A stretch of DNA of 64,000 nt from Moraxellaceae bacterium (GCA_030646295.1 JAUSND010000003.1:62001-126000), one strand, 5' to 3'. Positions 21,994-33,995 are shown, counted from the first letter of the stretch. Translations and numbers: made by a program. The notes: a model not told the origin generated them from the sequence alone.

Positions 21994-22655
21994 TGGGGTT
22001 TTGCATCTCCGGCATAAAGGTGGTGGGTTTCAATATAGTCGCGTACGGCGGGTGCAAGCCAGTCCGATGTGGGCTGACCGGACCGAATGGCTGCCCGGAT
22101 GTCACGGCTGGCCACGGCATGCGGGGCGGTCTCCACCAGCAGTACGCCGCCGGCGGGCCGCGATTCTAGCGATTCCGGGTGGGTAATTCGATGTTTTTCA
22201 AGCCATGAGGCCAGTTCCGGTGCAAACACCGGGTGACTGCCGGGGCGGCTGACCACCAGCAGGTGGGCATAATCGGTCAGGTGCTGCCAGTCCTTCCAGC
22301 GTGGCAGGTCGAGAAAGCTGTCCATGCCCATGATAAAGGCCACAGGGGATGCCCGGCCCAGTTCGTCGCGCACCTCGCGCAGGGTGTCGACAGTAAAGGA
22401 GGGCGGGGGGCGGCGCAGCTCACGATCATCCACAGACAGTCCGGCATGGCCCCCTATGGCCAGTCGCAACATGGCTACACGGTGATGGTCGGCCAGTGAC
22501 GTTTCCTTCAGCGGTGAGCGGGCGGCAGGCAGCAGGCGGATTTCCCGGAAGGGGAGCCGGGCCAGCAGCTCTTCTGCCGTAGCAATATGGCCGACGTGGA
22601 CCGGATTGAAGGAACCACCATAAAGGCCGGTAAGGGCAGGGGAAGATGTGGTCAT
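21990..22655 (-). CDS. nadD: Nicotinate-nucleotide adenylyltransferase
   Basis: This enzyme joins nicotinate mononucleotide and ATP to form deamido-NAD in NAD synthesis. The nucleotidyltransferase motif GGSFNPVHVGH is at residues 14-24, and the C-terminal SxxRxxI-like signature appears as ASRDIRAAIRSG. It has 221 residues, the usual size. No Shine-Dalgarno sequence precedes the ATG, while a good promoter ends about 7 bases before it, so the mRNA may be leaderless. It heads the nadD-rsfS-rlmH transcript. Confidence 0.96.
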   Translation of the reverse strand: MTTSSPALTGLYGGSFNPVHVGHIATAEELLARLPFREIRLLPAARSPLKETSLADHHRVAMLRLAIGGHAGLSVDDRELRRPPPSFTVDTLREVRDELGRASPVAFIMGMDSFLDLPRWKDWQHLTDYAHLLVVSRPGSHPVFAPELASWLEKHRITHPESLESRPAGGVLLVETAPHAVASRDIRAAIRSGQPTSDWLAPAVRDYIETHHLYAGDAKPQ

Positions 22656-22662
22656 GATGACG

Positions 22663-22691
22663 ATTGTACGGGACGGACGGGTGGCTGCCGA
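22663..22691 (-). promoter_or_regulatory. Promoter of nadD, possibly giving a leaderless mRNA
   Basis: On the minus strand TCGGCA (22691-22686, four of six to TTGACA), a 17-bp spacer, then TACAAT (22668-22663). The start point would be at or one base before the nadD ATG at 22655. Confidence 0.5.
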
Positions 22692-22796
22692 GTACTTGTG
22701 TTGTCTCGTGGCGAGGGGTGGCTATATCAGCTTTTGTTATAAATTTATTCCTAAAAGTTATTTCGGGAAATATATGATGCCGGCATAGAGTCGCCG

Positions 22797-22816
22797 CGCG
22801 ACGGGGTCCCGTCGCG
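22797..22816. repeat. Perfect 9-bp inverted repeat upstream of the TSUP gene
   Basis: CGCGACGGG (22797-22805) and CCCGTCGCG (22808-22816) are separated by GT. It lies 37 bases before the transporter start codon in the nadD/transporter divergent gap. It may be an operator or a leader hairpin. Confidence 0.5.
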
Positions 22817-22853
22817 ATGGCAGTTCAGCGCCCCTTTTTGGTAGCAGATTCTG

Positions 22854-23645
22854 ATGATTGACGGCATGGGTTTCATATTGGCCGGGGCGCTGGTTGGCTT
22901 CTGTGTAGGTCTGACGGGCGTTGGCGGCGGTTCCCTGATGACACCGCTGCTGACCATGATGGGCGTGCCGCTGCATACCGCCATTGGTACGGACCTCCTG
23001 TACGCGTCCATCACCAAGTCCAGCGGTGCGGTGGTTCATGCCGGAAAGAACAACATTAACTGGCCGGTCGTGCTGACGCTGTCTGCGGGCAGCATTCCTG
23101 CCGCCCTGCTGACCTTGTGGGCCCTGAAGACGCTCTTCGGAAATGCCAACGAATACAAGGAGGTCCTGACGGTGTCGCTGGGCTTCATGCTGATGCTGAC
23201 GGCCGCCTCACTGCTCTTTCGCAAGCAGTTGCAGCGCTTGCATGATGCCAATCCGCTGCAAAACCACATCCGCCAGATCATTGACCGGCACACGAAGGTG
23301 TTCACGCTGTGCATGGGGCTGGCATTGGGTGTGCTGGTCACCCTGTCGTCGGTGGGGGCGGGCGCTTTCGGTGTGGTGGTGTTGCTCAGCCTGTATCCCC
23401 GCCTCAGCACCATCGAGATCATCGGGACGGATGTCACGCACGCCGTGGTCCTGACGCTGGTGGCAGGGCTTGGGCATTTGCAGATGGGAAATGTCGACCT
23501 GCAGCTGCTGGGCTGGATGTTGCTGGGCTCCATTCCCGCCATCATTGCAGGCACCCATCTTTCCTCCCGCATGCCGGATGACGTCATTCGCCCCATTCTG
23601 GGCGTCACGCTGGCGGCACTCAGCGTGAAGTTCGTGTTTTACTGA
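22854..23645 (+). CDS. TauE/SafE (TSUP) family anion exporter/permease
   Basis: This is an integral membrane protein of 263 residues with about eight hydrophobic segments. The family moves sulfite, sulfoacetate and similar organosulfur or carboxylate anions. Family features include the repeated start GALVGFCVGLTGVGGGSLMTPLL and its second-half echo GLALGVLVTLSSVGAGAFG (shown in part), followed by IGTDLLYA and IGTDVTHAV. It is inserted on the plus strand between proA and nadD, which are minus, so it is likely an accessory gene. No neighbour tells its substrate. Start ATG 22854 has a poor ribosome site; ATG 22866 is an alternative. Confidence 0.82.
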   Translation: MIDGMGFILAGALVGFCVGLTGVGGGSLMTPLLTMMGVPLHTAIGTDLLYASITKSSGAVVHAGKNNINWPVVLTLSAGSIPAALLTLWALKTLFGNANEYKEVLTVSLGFMLMLTAASLLFRKQLQRLHDANPLQNHIRQIIDRHTKVFTLCMGLALGVLVTLSSVGAGAFGVVVLLSLYPRLSTIEIIGTDVTHAVVLTLVAGLGHLQMGNVDLQLLGWMLLGSIPAIIAGTHLSSRMPDDVIRPILGVTLAALSVKFVFY

Positions 23646-23687
23646 GTTTTTCTTCCGCACAGGGCGACATGACCCTTGTGCTCCCGC

Positions 23688-23720
23688 CTCAGGCTGACCG
23701 TGCGACCGGCACAGCCTGAG
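23688..23720. terminator. Hairpin between convergent TSUP gene and proA
   Basis: CTCAGGCTG (23688-23696) pairs perfectly with CAGCCTGAG (23712-23720) across a 15-base loop. No T-run is adjacent, so function as a terminator is inferred from the convergent position. Confidence 0.4.
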
Positions 23721-23737
23721 CGTTCGCCTCATGGGTA

Positions 23738-25003
23738 TTACTGGCGGATGTGTCCGTCGCCAAGCACCACCCACTTCTGCGAGGTGAGGCCCTCCAGGCC
23801 CACCGGGCCACGCGCATGGATCTTGTTGGTGGAAATGCCGATCTCGGCACCCAGACCATACTCGAAACCGTCGGCGAAACGGGTGGAGGCATTCACCATG
23901 ACCGAGCTGGAATCCACCTCGTTCAGGAAGCGGCGCGCCTTGGTCACGCTCTCGGTGATGATGGCATCCGAGTGATGCGAGCCGTACTTGTTGATGTGGG
24001 CGATTGCCTCATCCAGTCCGTCCACCACCTTGATCGCCAGCACCGGGGCCAGATACTCGGTGTACCAGTCGTCTTCTGTCGCGGGTGCCGCATCAATCAG
24101 GGCGCGTACCCTGTCACAGCCACGTAGCTCCACACCCTTCTCGCGATAGAGCGGGGCCAGTGCCTCCAGCGCCGCTTTGGCCACGGGGGCATCCACCAGC
24201 AGGGTTTCCATGGTGTTGCAGGTGCCGTAGCGATGCGTCTTGGCATTGATGGCGACCGGCACGGCCTTGGCCATGTCGGCATCACGCTCGATGAAGGTAT
24301 GGCAGTTGCCGTCCAGGTGATAGATCACCGGCACGCGGGCCTCGGTGGAGATGCGCTCGATCAGGCCCTTGCCGCCACGTGGCACGATCACGTCGACAAA
24401 CTCGGGCATGGTGATAAGTGCCGACACGGCTGCACGGTCGGTGGTTTCCACGACCTGTACGGCTTCGCGTGGCAGACCGGCCTTTTCCATCCCCTGCTGG
24501 ATGCAGGCGGCAATCGCCTTGTTGGAATGGATGGCCTCGGAACCGCCGCGCAGGATGGTGGCGTTGCCGGACTTCAGGCACAGCGCAGCCGCTTCCAGCG
24601 TCACGTTCGGGCGGGATTCATAGATGATGCCGATGACACCCAGTGGCACGCGCATCTTGCCGACCTGGATACCGGTAGGGCGATAGACCAGATCCGTGAT
24701 GGCGCCGACCGGATCGGCCAGGTCCATCACCTGGCGCAGGCCTTCCAGCATGCCGGCAAAGGTTTTCTCGCTGATGGTCAGGCGGTCCAGCATGGCGGCG
24801 TCCAGGCCGTTGGCACGACCGGCCTCCACGTCCTGTGCATTGGCTGCCAGAATGGTTGCTTTGGCGGCCACCAGCGCCTCATGGATGGCAGCCAGCGCTG
24901 CATTCTTGAGGCCGGTGTTGGCGCGCGCGGTGGCGCGGGAAGCGGCACGGGCGGCAAGGCCCAGGGCCTGCATATAGGCTGAAATGTCGAGAGAGCTGGT
25001 CAC
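23738..25003 (-). CDS. proA: Gamma-glutamyl phosphate reductase
   Basis: This cytoplasmic NADPH-dependent enzyme converts gamma-glutamyl phosphate to glutamate semialdehyde in proline synthesis. It is an aldehyde-dehydrogenase-fold protein of about 421 residues; the catalytic cysteine is in YGTCNTMET, and [17 protein letters not shown] and [11 protein letters not shown] are typical. GTG 25003 ([14 protein letters not shown]...) was chosen because family members begin just before ISAYMQxLG. ATG 24973 is a shorter option, and the frame to 25108 has an unrelated N-terminus. The partner kinase proB is not in the window. Confidence 0.93.
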   Translation of the reverse strand: MTSSLDISAYMQALGLAARAASRATARANTGLKNAALAAIHEALVAAKATILAANAQDVEAGRANGLDAAMLDRLTISEKTFAGMLEGLRQVMDLADPVGAITDLVYRPTGIQVGKMRVPLGVIGIIYESRPNVTLEAAALCLKSGNATILRGGSEAIHSNKAIAACIQQGMEKAGLPREAVQVVETTDRAAVSALITMPEFVDVIVPRGGKGLIERISTEARVPVIYHLDGNCHTFIERDADMAKAVPVAINAKTHRYGTCNTMETLLVDAPVAKAALEALAPLYREKGVELRGCDRVRALIDAAPATEDDWYTEYLAPVLAIKVVDGLDEAIAHINKYGSHHSDAIITESVTKARRFLNEVDSSSVMVNASTRFADGFEYGLGAEIGISTNKIHARGPVGLEGLTSQKWVVLGDGHIRQ

Positions 25004-25241
25004 GTTGGCAATTCCGGATAACGGCAGTAATGTGCAGAGTATACGGTGCTCCGGCTGTCTGCGGCAGACTGCCGTCCGGAGATGCGCTGTTACCTGCCTG
25101 CTACGCAAATGACAGTGGCCAGTGATAGGATCGGCTTCAATAAGAAAAAGCGTATCTGCCTTGGCCCTGCTGAAGGCAATACAGCCCGTGCCCGGGCATC
25201 AAGACCAACAATAATGGCCGGAATGGCCAACAGGGGCCCCC

Positions 25242-26558
25242 ATGTCCGTAGTCTATGAGGCCTACAACCGCTCATCGCTGAAGCAGCCGCCCAGGACTGA
25301 CTTCATCGGCAAGTGGCGCGTTGAGTATCTGGCCTTCAGCGCGCCCGAGAATGCCCACAAGGTGCCGCTCATTGTGCTGGGCGGTGCCTTCCAGAATTTC
25401 AATTCCTACAAGTATTGCGTCGAGCGCATCCTGCAGGAGGTTCCCGTCATCCTGGTGGACCTGCCGTCACTGGGTAACAACGACCAGCTGGCGCCGCAGC
25501 TTGGCATGGAGGATCTGGCCGACCTGCTGTTCCTCTGGACCGAGAAGATGGCGCTGAAAAAGGTCTCCCTGATGGGGCTGTCGCTGGGCTCCGTGCTGGC
25601 GTCGACCTATGCCTACAAGCAGCCACAGGTCATGCACAAGCTGATCGTTACCGGCATTCTGGTGCGCCCGCGCAAGTCCTGGCGCATGTTGCTGGAAGAG
25701 TCGGTGAAGGTGTTGGATGAACAGCGTCTTGATGAGTTTGGTCAGGCTGTCGTGCTGTACCTGATCAATCATGCGCGCCTCAAGGAAACCGAAGTTACCG
25801 ACATCACGCGAAAGCTGTTCCACCGGCAGATGCGCAGCTTTCATGAAAACGAACAGCAGCGCTATCGCATCAATGCCAATCGCCTGATGGAAGTGGAATC
25901 CATTCTGGGGTATCCGGAGTGCGACACCCTGGTGTCCACCGGTGAGTTCGACAGCTTTACACTGCCCTGGGAAAATGCCCAGTTTGCCTCGCGTTGCCCG
26001 AATGCGGTGTTTGCGCTGATCAAGGGTGCGGATCACGTTGCCCAGCTGGAAAAGCGTGATGAGTCCGTGAACATGTTTGCCACCTATCTGAGCGATGGTG
26101 ACCTGCATGCGGTGCAGGGCATCGAGGTGCTGACAAGGCAGCAGTGCGAAACCATGGAGCGCCGTGGCGAGCCGCGCTTTGTTCCCAATAATCCGAATGC
26201 CAATGTGATCAGCTTTTCCCAGGTCGATGGCTCCATTGCCGTCGACATGAAAGTGAAAATCCGTGACATGAGTTTTTTTGGCTGTGTGCTGGAGTACGAG
26301 CACATGGATTTTCCGCTGGAAAAACATGCCCGTGATCTGATTCTGTGCCCGGAAGGCACCGCGTTGCGTATTGAAATGCTGGTGTTTGAGCAGCATGACA
26401 ACACCATGCGTTGCCTGTTCAAGCACGGCAATTTTGTGATTGCCGAAGAGTTGAAGGCCTTGCTGGATGACCAGCTTTTTTTCAGGCAACCCGCTGATCA
26501 GGAGCTGAGCAGCGGGCGCCGGAAAATTGCTGCGCTCTACCATGAGCAGGCATCCTGA
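25242..26558 (+). CDS. RhlA-like alpha/beta hydrolase fused to a PilZ c-di-GMP-binding domain
   Basis: This is a 438-residue cytoplasmic protein. Residues ~25-285 form an alpha/beta hydrolase with nucleophile Ser114 (MGLSLGS), Asp237 (GEFDSF) and His265 (GADH). The segment LIVLGGAFQNFNSYKYC...VDLPSLG resembles RhlA, which makes 3-(3-hydroxyalkanoyloxy)alkanoates from hydroxyacyl-ACP. Residues ~300-410 look like a PilZ domain with both ligand motifs: R308-x3-R312 (RGEPR) and D342-x-S-x-x-G347 (DMSFFG). Binding of cyclic di-GMP is therefore plausible. Start ATG 25242 follows AGGGG. It stands alone with its own terminator. The RhlA assignment is by resemblance only; another esterase activity is possible. 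Confidence 0.72.
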   Translation: MSVVYEAYNRSSLKQPPRTDFIGKWRVEYLAFSAPENAHKVPLIVLGGAFQNFNSYKYCVERILQEVPVILVDLPSLGNNDQLAPQLGMEDLADLLFLWTEKMALKKVSLMGLSLGSVLASTYAYKQPQVMHKLIVTGILVRPRKSWRMLLEESVKVLDEQRLDEFGQAVVLYLINHARLKETEVTDITRKLFHRQMRSFHENEQQRYRINANRLMEVESILGYPECDTLVSTGEFDSFTLPWENAQFASRCPNAVFALIKGADHVAQLEKRDESVNMFATYLSDGDLHAVQGIEVLTRQQCETMERRGEPRFVPNNPNANVISFSQVDGSIAVDMKVKIRDMSFFGCVLEYEHMDFPLEKHARDLILCPEGTALRIEMLVFEQHDNTMRCLFKHGNFVIAEELKALLDDQLFFRQPADQELSSGRRKIAALYHEQAS

Positions 26559-26586
26559 AACCCGCTGGAATAAAAAACGCTGAAAT

Positions 26587-26616
26587 GAAAAAGCCCGCGA
26601 TGATGCGGGCTTTTTC
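26587..26616. terminator. Bidirectional Rho-independent terminator
   Basis: GAAAAAGCCCGC (26587-26598) and GCGGGCTTTTTC (26605-26616) form a perfect stem with U-runs for both strands. It serves the hydrolase gene (plus) and the methyltransferase gene (minus). Confidence 0.92.
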
Positions 26617-26633
26617 ATGGGGAACTTCCAGGG

Positions 26634-27479
26634 TCAGGCTTGTGCCAGGATCACCCGTACAATTGCGCCGCCACGCGCCGCTGGCGCTTCTGTTTTTTCA
26701 TGATCCGGGTTGAATACGGTGGTTTGTGCAAACCCCTGCGCCAGAAAGTGTGACTGCATGGAGCGGTCGCTGCTGAAGTGCAGCATGAAGCGGCTGCGCG
26801 ATGCAGTGCGCAACAGCTGGTTGGATGCCTTGATGATGCCGGCAAAGCGATGACCTTCCACCTCCGGATAGACATCCGTCAGGTAAATGCCCAGCGGAAA
26901 TCCCTTGAGTAGCGTTGCCAGGCGTTGCCACATTGTGCTGATGGTGGCCAGTTCAAAATAGTTCACCAGACCTTCCGTGATCACGACCAGCGGGCGGGCA
27001 GGGTGGCACTCGCGAGCAATCACGGCCTCCAGGCTGTCGGTCGTGTCCAGATCAAGAATGTTGCAGGTGATCACGCGATGACGCGCGCTCAGCGAACCAA
27101 GTCCCGTGAGCAGTGGCCGTTTGCGCGCCACCATGCCGGGCAGGTCGGTTTCAATATAGGTAATGCCGGCGTGCTTTTGCGTGAAGCGGTGACCACGAGG
27201 TGACAGGCCACAGGCCAGTTCGACAATTTGCAGGTCCGGATGTTTGGCAATCAGCGCATCCAGTTCGCGGTCAATCAGGTAGTGCCGTTGCAGCAGCGTG
27301 GTCTTGATGTCGGTGCCTAGCAGGCGACGGGCGGCACACTCGAACGGGCGTAGCAGGGTGTAGTAGGTGTGGCCCTGTGTCGTCACAAAGCTTTTGCCCG
27401 AGAGGCCGTAACGGTGCCAGACATAACCGGTGTAGTGCGCGGTGAAGGAAATGCTGGAGGTGTCGTTGTTGTTCTTCAT
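26634..27479 (-). CDS. LCM-family class I SAM-dependent methyltransferase
   Basis: This is a 281-residue protein of the leucine-carboxyl-methyltransferase-like (PF04072-type) family, many of whose bacterial members are O-methyltransferases. The SAM site is VELACGLSPRGHRF (~86-99), followed by acidic YIETDLPGM (~107-115) and a mid motif VVITEGLVNYF (~163-173). The substrate is unknown. Small-molecule or polyketide-like acceptors are usual for relatives. It lies between arfA and the RhlA-like gene with no pathway neighbours. A block of short tandem repeats lies just upstream of its start. Confidence 0.75.
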   Translation of the reverse strand: MKNNNDTSSISFTAHYTGYVWHRYGLSGKSFVTTQGHTYYTLLRPFECAARRLLGTDIKTTLLQRHYLIDRELDALIAKHPDLQIVELACGLSPRGHRFTQKHAGITYIETDLPGMVARKRPLLTGLGSLSARHRVITCNILDLDTTDSLEAVIARECHPARPLVVITEGLVNYFELATISTMWQRLATLLKGFPLGIYLTDVYPEVEGHRFAGIIKASNQLLRTASRSRFMLHFSSDRSMQSHFLAQGFAQTTVFNPDHEKTEAPAARGGAIVRVILAQA

Positions 27480-27578
27480 CGGGAGGGGTCATCAGTGCCG
27501 CTAGTGAGGCCCGATGATGCCGGCTGGGCGTTGCCATCGCAACTGCCGGATAGTGTTTCAGGGAGTGCTGCCGGATGG

Positions 27579-27629
27579 TACTGCCACGATGCTACGGTCA
27601 CGATAGTACTGTCACGATGTACTGTCAGG
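27579..27629. repeat. Four imperfect ~13-bp tandem repeats
   Basis: Units begin at 27579, 27593, 27607 and 27620: TACTGCCACGATGC, TACGGTCACGATAG, TACTGTCACGATG and TACTGTCAGG. The shared core is TACTGTCACGAT. They lie between the arfA stop codon and the methyltransferase start, about 100 bp upstream of the latter. Repeated protein-binding sites are one reading. Confidence 0.6.
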
Positions 27630-27645
27630 GCGGTGCCGAAGAGAG

Positions 27646-27810
27646 TTATGCGGCCCTAGAAAAGCGAAGCCCCGGTTCCTGTTGAGGGTTCCGGGGCTTG
27701 CGCGCATAGCTGCCTTTGCCTTTTTTCGCCTTTTCCTGGCGGGTTCGAAACAGCGGGTCGAAGACCAGCGACTTCGCACTGCGGTGCTTTTTGTTAAGTG
27801 CATTGCTCAT
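27646..27810 (-). CDS. arfA: Alternative ribosome-rescue factor A
   Basis: ArfA frees ribosomes stalled at the end of mRNAs lacking a stop codon by recruiting release factor RF2, as a back-up to tmRNA. The 54-residue frame carries the family core as DPLFRTRQEKAKKGKGSYAR. It starts at ATG 27810 with GGAG 7 bases upstream. The frame was read directly from the sequence; a longer overlapping frame on the same strand (27612-27803) is a shadow. The last third of the gene contains a perfect hairpin plus TTTT (27699-27660) before the stop codon. Transcripts would often end inside the gene and be non-stop, the known self-control of arfA in enteric bacteria. Confidence 0.9.
   Translation of the reverse strand: MSNALNKKHRSAKSLVFDPLFRTRQEKAKKGKGSYARKPRNPQQEPGLRFSRAA
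27660..27699 (-). terminator. Intragenic terminator in arfA
   Basis: Minus-strand AAGCCCCGG (27699-27691) pairs perfectly with CCGGGGCTT (27675-27667) and is followed by CGCTTTT (27666-27660). The hairpin lies upstream of the arfA stop codon (27648-27646), so termination here yields an mRNA without a stop codon. Confidence 0.85.
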
Positions 27811-27963
27811 GAGTGTCTCCGGTGAGCGGGTGTCTGACGGAGCGGATCATGGGGTAACACTTGCCGGCTGTTAATAGCGGTTCCGTAACAGGTGATAAAC
27901 GGTCCTTGCAGGGGATGATGCGGAGACTCGGGGCTCAGGGATGCGGCCCAAGGGACGGAGCGC

Positions 27964-28227
27964 TCAGGGACGGGGTGCGTAGAGCTGCCGTAAGCGCTTC
28001 AGGCGGGCGGGCAGGTGCAGCAGGTTGAGGATGCCGGTGGCCGTGAGCACGATGATGACTTCACGGGTTTCCAGCAGGGGGTGCAGCACGGCGGCATCAC
28101 CCAACCAGCCCCACAGGCCGATGGCCAGGGCAGTGTTGCCCAGCGTGTCCAGAATCAGGTCGCGGCGAATTTGCTGGCGCAATGCCAGCAGTGCCTCGGG
28201 TGTCTGCGGGTTTTGCTGGTTCTGCAT
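27964..28227 (-). CDS. Small two-helix membrane protein of unknown function
   Basis: The product has 87 residues. A charged N-terminal part (LRQQIRRD) precedes two hydrophobic segments (LGNTALAIGLWGWLG, ~30-44, and VIIVLTATGILNLLHLP, ~57-73) and a basic tail (RLKRLRQLYAPRP). I do not recognise a family. Its ATG overlaps the holA stop codon (ATGA), so it is translated with holA, and reading-frame quality supports a real gene. Any link to DNA polymerase is only positional. Confidence 0.7.
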   Translation of the reverse strand: MQNQQNPQTPEALLALRQQIRRDLILDTLGNTALAIGLWGWLGDAAVLHPLLETREVIIVLTATGILNLLHLPARLKRLRQLYAPRP

Positions 28228-29252
28228 CAGACAGGCCCGGCAAACAGCGGGCGACCAGCGAGCGCCAGGGTAAGCCGCAGCAGTACATCCCAGGCCTGCT
28301 CCATGCTTTGCCCCTTGATGGCCTGATCAGCCGCCAGCACTTCGCTGACCAGCAGGCGCGCCAGCCGGGGTGAGGTGCGTTGCACCGCTTTCTGGAACAG
28401 CGGCTGGCGTTTTTGCCAGATGCCGTTCTGTTGCAACAGGCTGTTGAATGGCTGGCCGCCATCGACACCTTCCCGCAGCGAGGCAAGGGTGCGGGCATCC
28501 TTGCCGATGGCCCACAGCACGACGGACTCTGCCTGCCCCTCGGCCCGCAGACCGGCCAGCATGCGCGCGGCGCGTTCGGCATCGCCGGAGAGGGCACAGT
28601 CCGCCAGGTCGTAAACGTTGTAACGGGCACAGTCGCCCACGGCATTGCGGATGATGTCGGTGGTCAGCACGCCATTGTCGGCAAGCAGGCGCAATTTCTC
28701 GATTTCCTGCTGCGCCGCCAGCAGATTGCCTTCGACGCGTTCGCGCAGCAGGGTGAATGCTTCGGCATCTTCGGTGCGCAAACCTGCCTGTTGCAGACGT
28801 GATGACAACCAGTCCGGCAGGGTCTGTGCATCAATCACCGGCAGTTGCAGGGAGACACCGGCATTGTCACAGGCCACAAACCATTTGGCTTTTTGCGCGG
28901 TGCCATCCAGCTTGGGCAGGATGAGCAACAACAGGGTATCGGGTGCGGGATTGGCAGCGTATTTTTCCAGCGTGCTGGCGGCGGTGGTGTCCGGTTTGCC
29001 ACTGAAGCGCACTTCCACGATCTTGCGATCACCGAACAGCGAGAGGTTGTTTACGCTGGCCAGCAGCTCACTCCAGTCCATGCCGCGCTCGGCATGATGG
29101 ACTTCGCGTTCGGTAAAATTCTGTGCCCGGGCGGCGCGGCGCAGCAGGTCGGCCGCTTCCTGTTGCAGCAGGATCTCGTCACCGTGCAGCACATAGATGC
29201 CCGCGAGCGGGTCTCTGGCGTGGCGGCCGAGCTGATCCCAGCGTAGTTTCAT
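28227..29252 (-). CDS. holA: DNA polymerase III delta subunit
   Basis: HolA is the clamp-loader subunit that opens the beta sliding clamp. It has 341 residues, the usual length. Family features include the N-terminal LAGIYVLHGDEILLQQEA, LSLFGDRKIVEVR near 70, LPKLDGTAQKAKWF near 112, and ERVEGNLLAAQQEIEKLRLL near 170. Its start overlaps the lptE stop codon by 4 bases (29249-29252), as in the common leuS-lptE-holA order. Confidence 0.95.
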   Translation of the reverse strand: MKLRWDQLGRHARDPLAGIYVLHGDEILLQQEAADLLRRAARAQNFTEREVHHAERGMDWSELLASVNNLSLFGDRKIVEVRFSGKPDTTAASTLEKYAANPAPDTLLLLILPKLDGTAQKAKWFVACDNAGVSLQLPVIDAQTLPDWLSSRLQQAGLRTEDAEAFTLLRERVEGNLLAAQQEIEKLRLLADNGVLTTDIIRNAVGDCARYNVYDLADCALSGDAERAARMLAGLRAEGQAESVVLWAIGKDARTLASLREGVDGGQPFNSLLQQNGIWQKRQPLFQKAVQRTSPRLARLLVSEVLAADQAIKGQSMEQAWDVLLRLTLALAGRPLFAGPV

Positions 29253-29872
29253 GGCGCTGGTGCTGGCGTGGCTGGTGTTGCAGGAGTACTGGCCGGGGCG
29301 CTGGCTGGCGTCGTCACGGCGGCTTCAGCGGCCGGGGTGCCGGCAGCAGGGGTGTAGGAGCGCAACTGGCGGACGATCTGGTTGGCCGTGTCCTGTCGCA
29401 TTTCCTGCACCAGCGTTTCTTCTTCCGTGCTCTTGCCCACGATATTGGTGCTGTCGTATTGGTAGCCGCGGCGCAGGATCAGTTTCTGTACCGGGCCTTC
29501 GGTTTTTGCATCCAGCTGGCTGATCCGGTAGTCGACGGCATACAGCAGTGTGTACTCGGCAGCCTTGGCGCTGCTGTCGACGGTGGCGGTCTGCTTGGTG
29601 AGCACTTCACGTGTCACCTCCAGTTGCGTCGCGCCACCATCAGTGCTGACGCCGGAGCGCTTCAGCATGAGCTCCAGCTCTTTCTTCAGTACACCACTCT
29701 GTTCGGGAACAATCAGGGTGACGGACGTCAGTCCGGCCGGCATTTCGTAGTTGCCGCGCAGGTGAAACCCGCAGGCACTCAGCAGCAGGCCCGTTGCGGC
29801 CAGCAGGACCGCAAGCCGTGTGCCGGATGCCATCCCGGCAGCTTTCATGCGAGTGGTAATGCGAGAGTCCAT
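29249..29872 (-). CDS. lptE: LPS-assembly lipoprotein LptE
   Basis: LptE plugs and assembles the LptD barrel that inserts lipopolysaccharide into the outer membrane. A signal peptide ends in lipobox LLSAC, directly followed by the family hallmark GFHLRG. The body resembles LptE (EQSGVLKKELELMLKRSGV, VDYRISQLDAK). The C-terminal ~35 residues are a low-complexity Ala/Pro/Thr tail, longer than in many relatives. Start 29872 has AGGGG about 10 bases upstream; internal ATG 29848 is possible. It lies between leuS and holA. Confidence 0.93.
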   Translation of the reverse strand: MDSRITTRMKAAGMASGTRLAVLLAATGLLLSACGFHLRGNYEMPAGLTSVTLIVPEQSGVLKKELELMLKRSGVSTDGGATQLEVTREVLTKQTATVDSSAKAAEYTLLYAVDYRISQLDAKTEGPVQKLILRRGYQYDSTNIVGKSTEEETLVQEMRQDTANQIVRQLRSYTPAAGTPAAEAAVTTPASAPASTPATPATPAPAP

Positions 29873-29894
29873 GCGTTTTCTGCCCCTGTTCCTG

Positions 29895-33474
<3,580 letters not shown>

Positions 33475-33521
33475 TGTTTTCAAGTGGTGCTTTCTGAATT
33501 GATGCTTTCTGCTGTGAGTTG

Positions 33522-33995
33522 ATGATGGATCTGGATTCCCTGTTTCCGGCGGGCATGGCCCATTACCTGGCCGGTGGTGTGCTGATTGGTCTGGCGGTGT
33601 CGTTCATTTTTGTAAGTACCGGCATTGTGGCCGGCATGAGTTCGTTTTTCAGCACGACACTCTCGTTTGTGTCGAAGCTGCCGTTCTTTCAGCAGGCGCG
33701 CTTCACTGAAACACGTGGCTGGCGCCTGGTGCTGGCCGCGGGGCTGGTGCTGGGGGCATTGCTGTGCGCCTTGCTGGTGCCGGAACGGTTTGTGGTGACA
33801 AGTGTTGCGCCATGGCAGCTTGCCCTTGGCGGGCTGATCGCCGGTTTTGGTGCGCGTTACAGCAACGGCTGCACATCCGGTCATGGCATTTGTGGCATGG
33901 CCTCGCTGCAGTGGGTGTCATTGGCTGCAGTGCTCACGTTCATGGCGACGGCTTTCGTGACGGCCAATGCCGTGCTGTGGCTGGGAGGCAAATGA
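33522..33995 (+). CDS. YeeE/YedE-type sulfur-compound transporter, first half
   Basis: This is a 157-residue membrane protein with about four helices and the signature ARYSNGCTSGHGICGMASL of the YeeE/YedE family, whose members import thiosulfate or related sulfur compounds. It is the first of two half-size proteins that together match the full-length transporters. Two adjacent ATGs (33522, 33525) exist; the first is used. Its stop codon overlaps the next start (ATGATGA), so both halves are made together. Confidence 0.85.
   Translation: MMDLDSLFPAGMAHYLAGGVLIGLAVSFIFVSTGIVAGMSSFFSTTLSFVSKLPFFQQARFTETRGWRLVLAAGLVLGALLCALLVPERFVVTSVAPWQLALGGLIAGFGARYSNGCTSGHGICGMASLQWVSLAAVLTFMATAFVTANAVLWLGGK

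Noticed and set aside
27612..27803. 63-codon minus-strand frame overlapping arfA
   Set aside because: The neighbouring frame on the same strand encodes the ArfA core with a good ribosome site; this one has no similarity.
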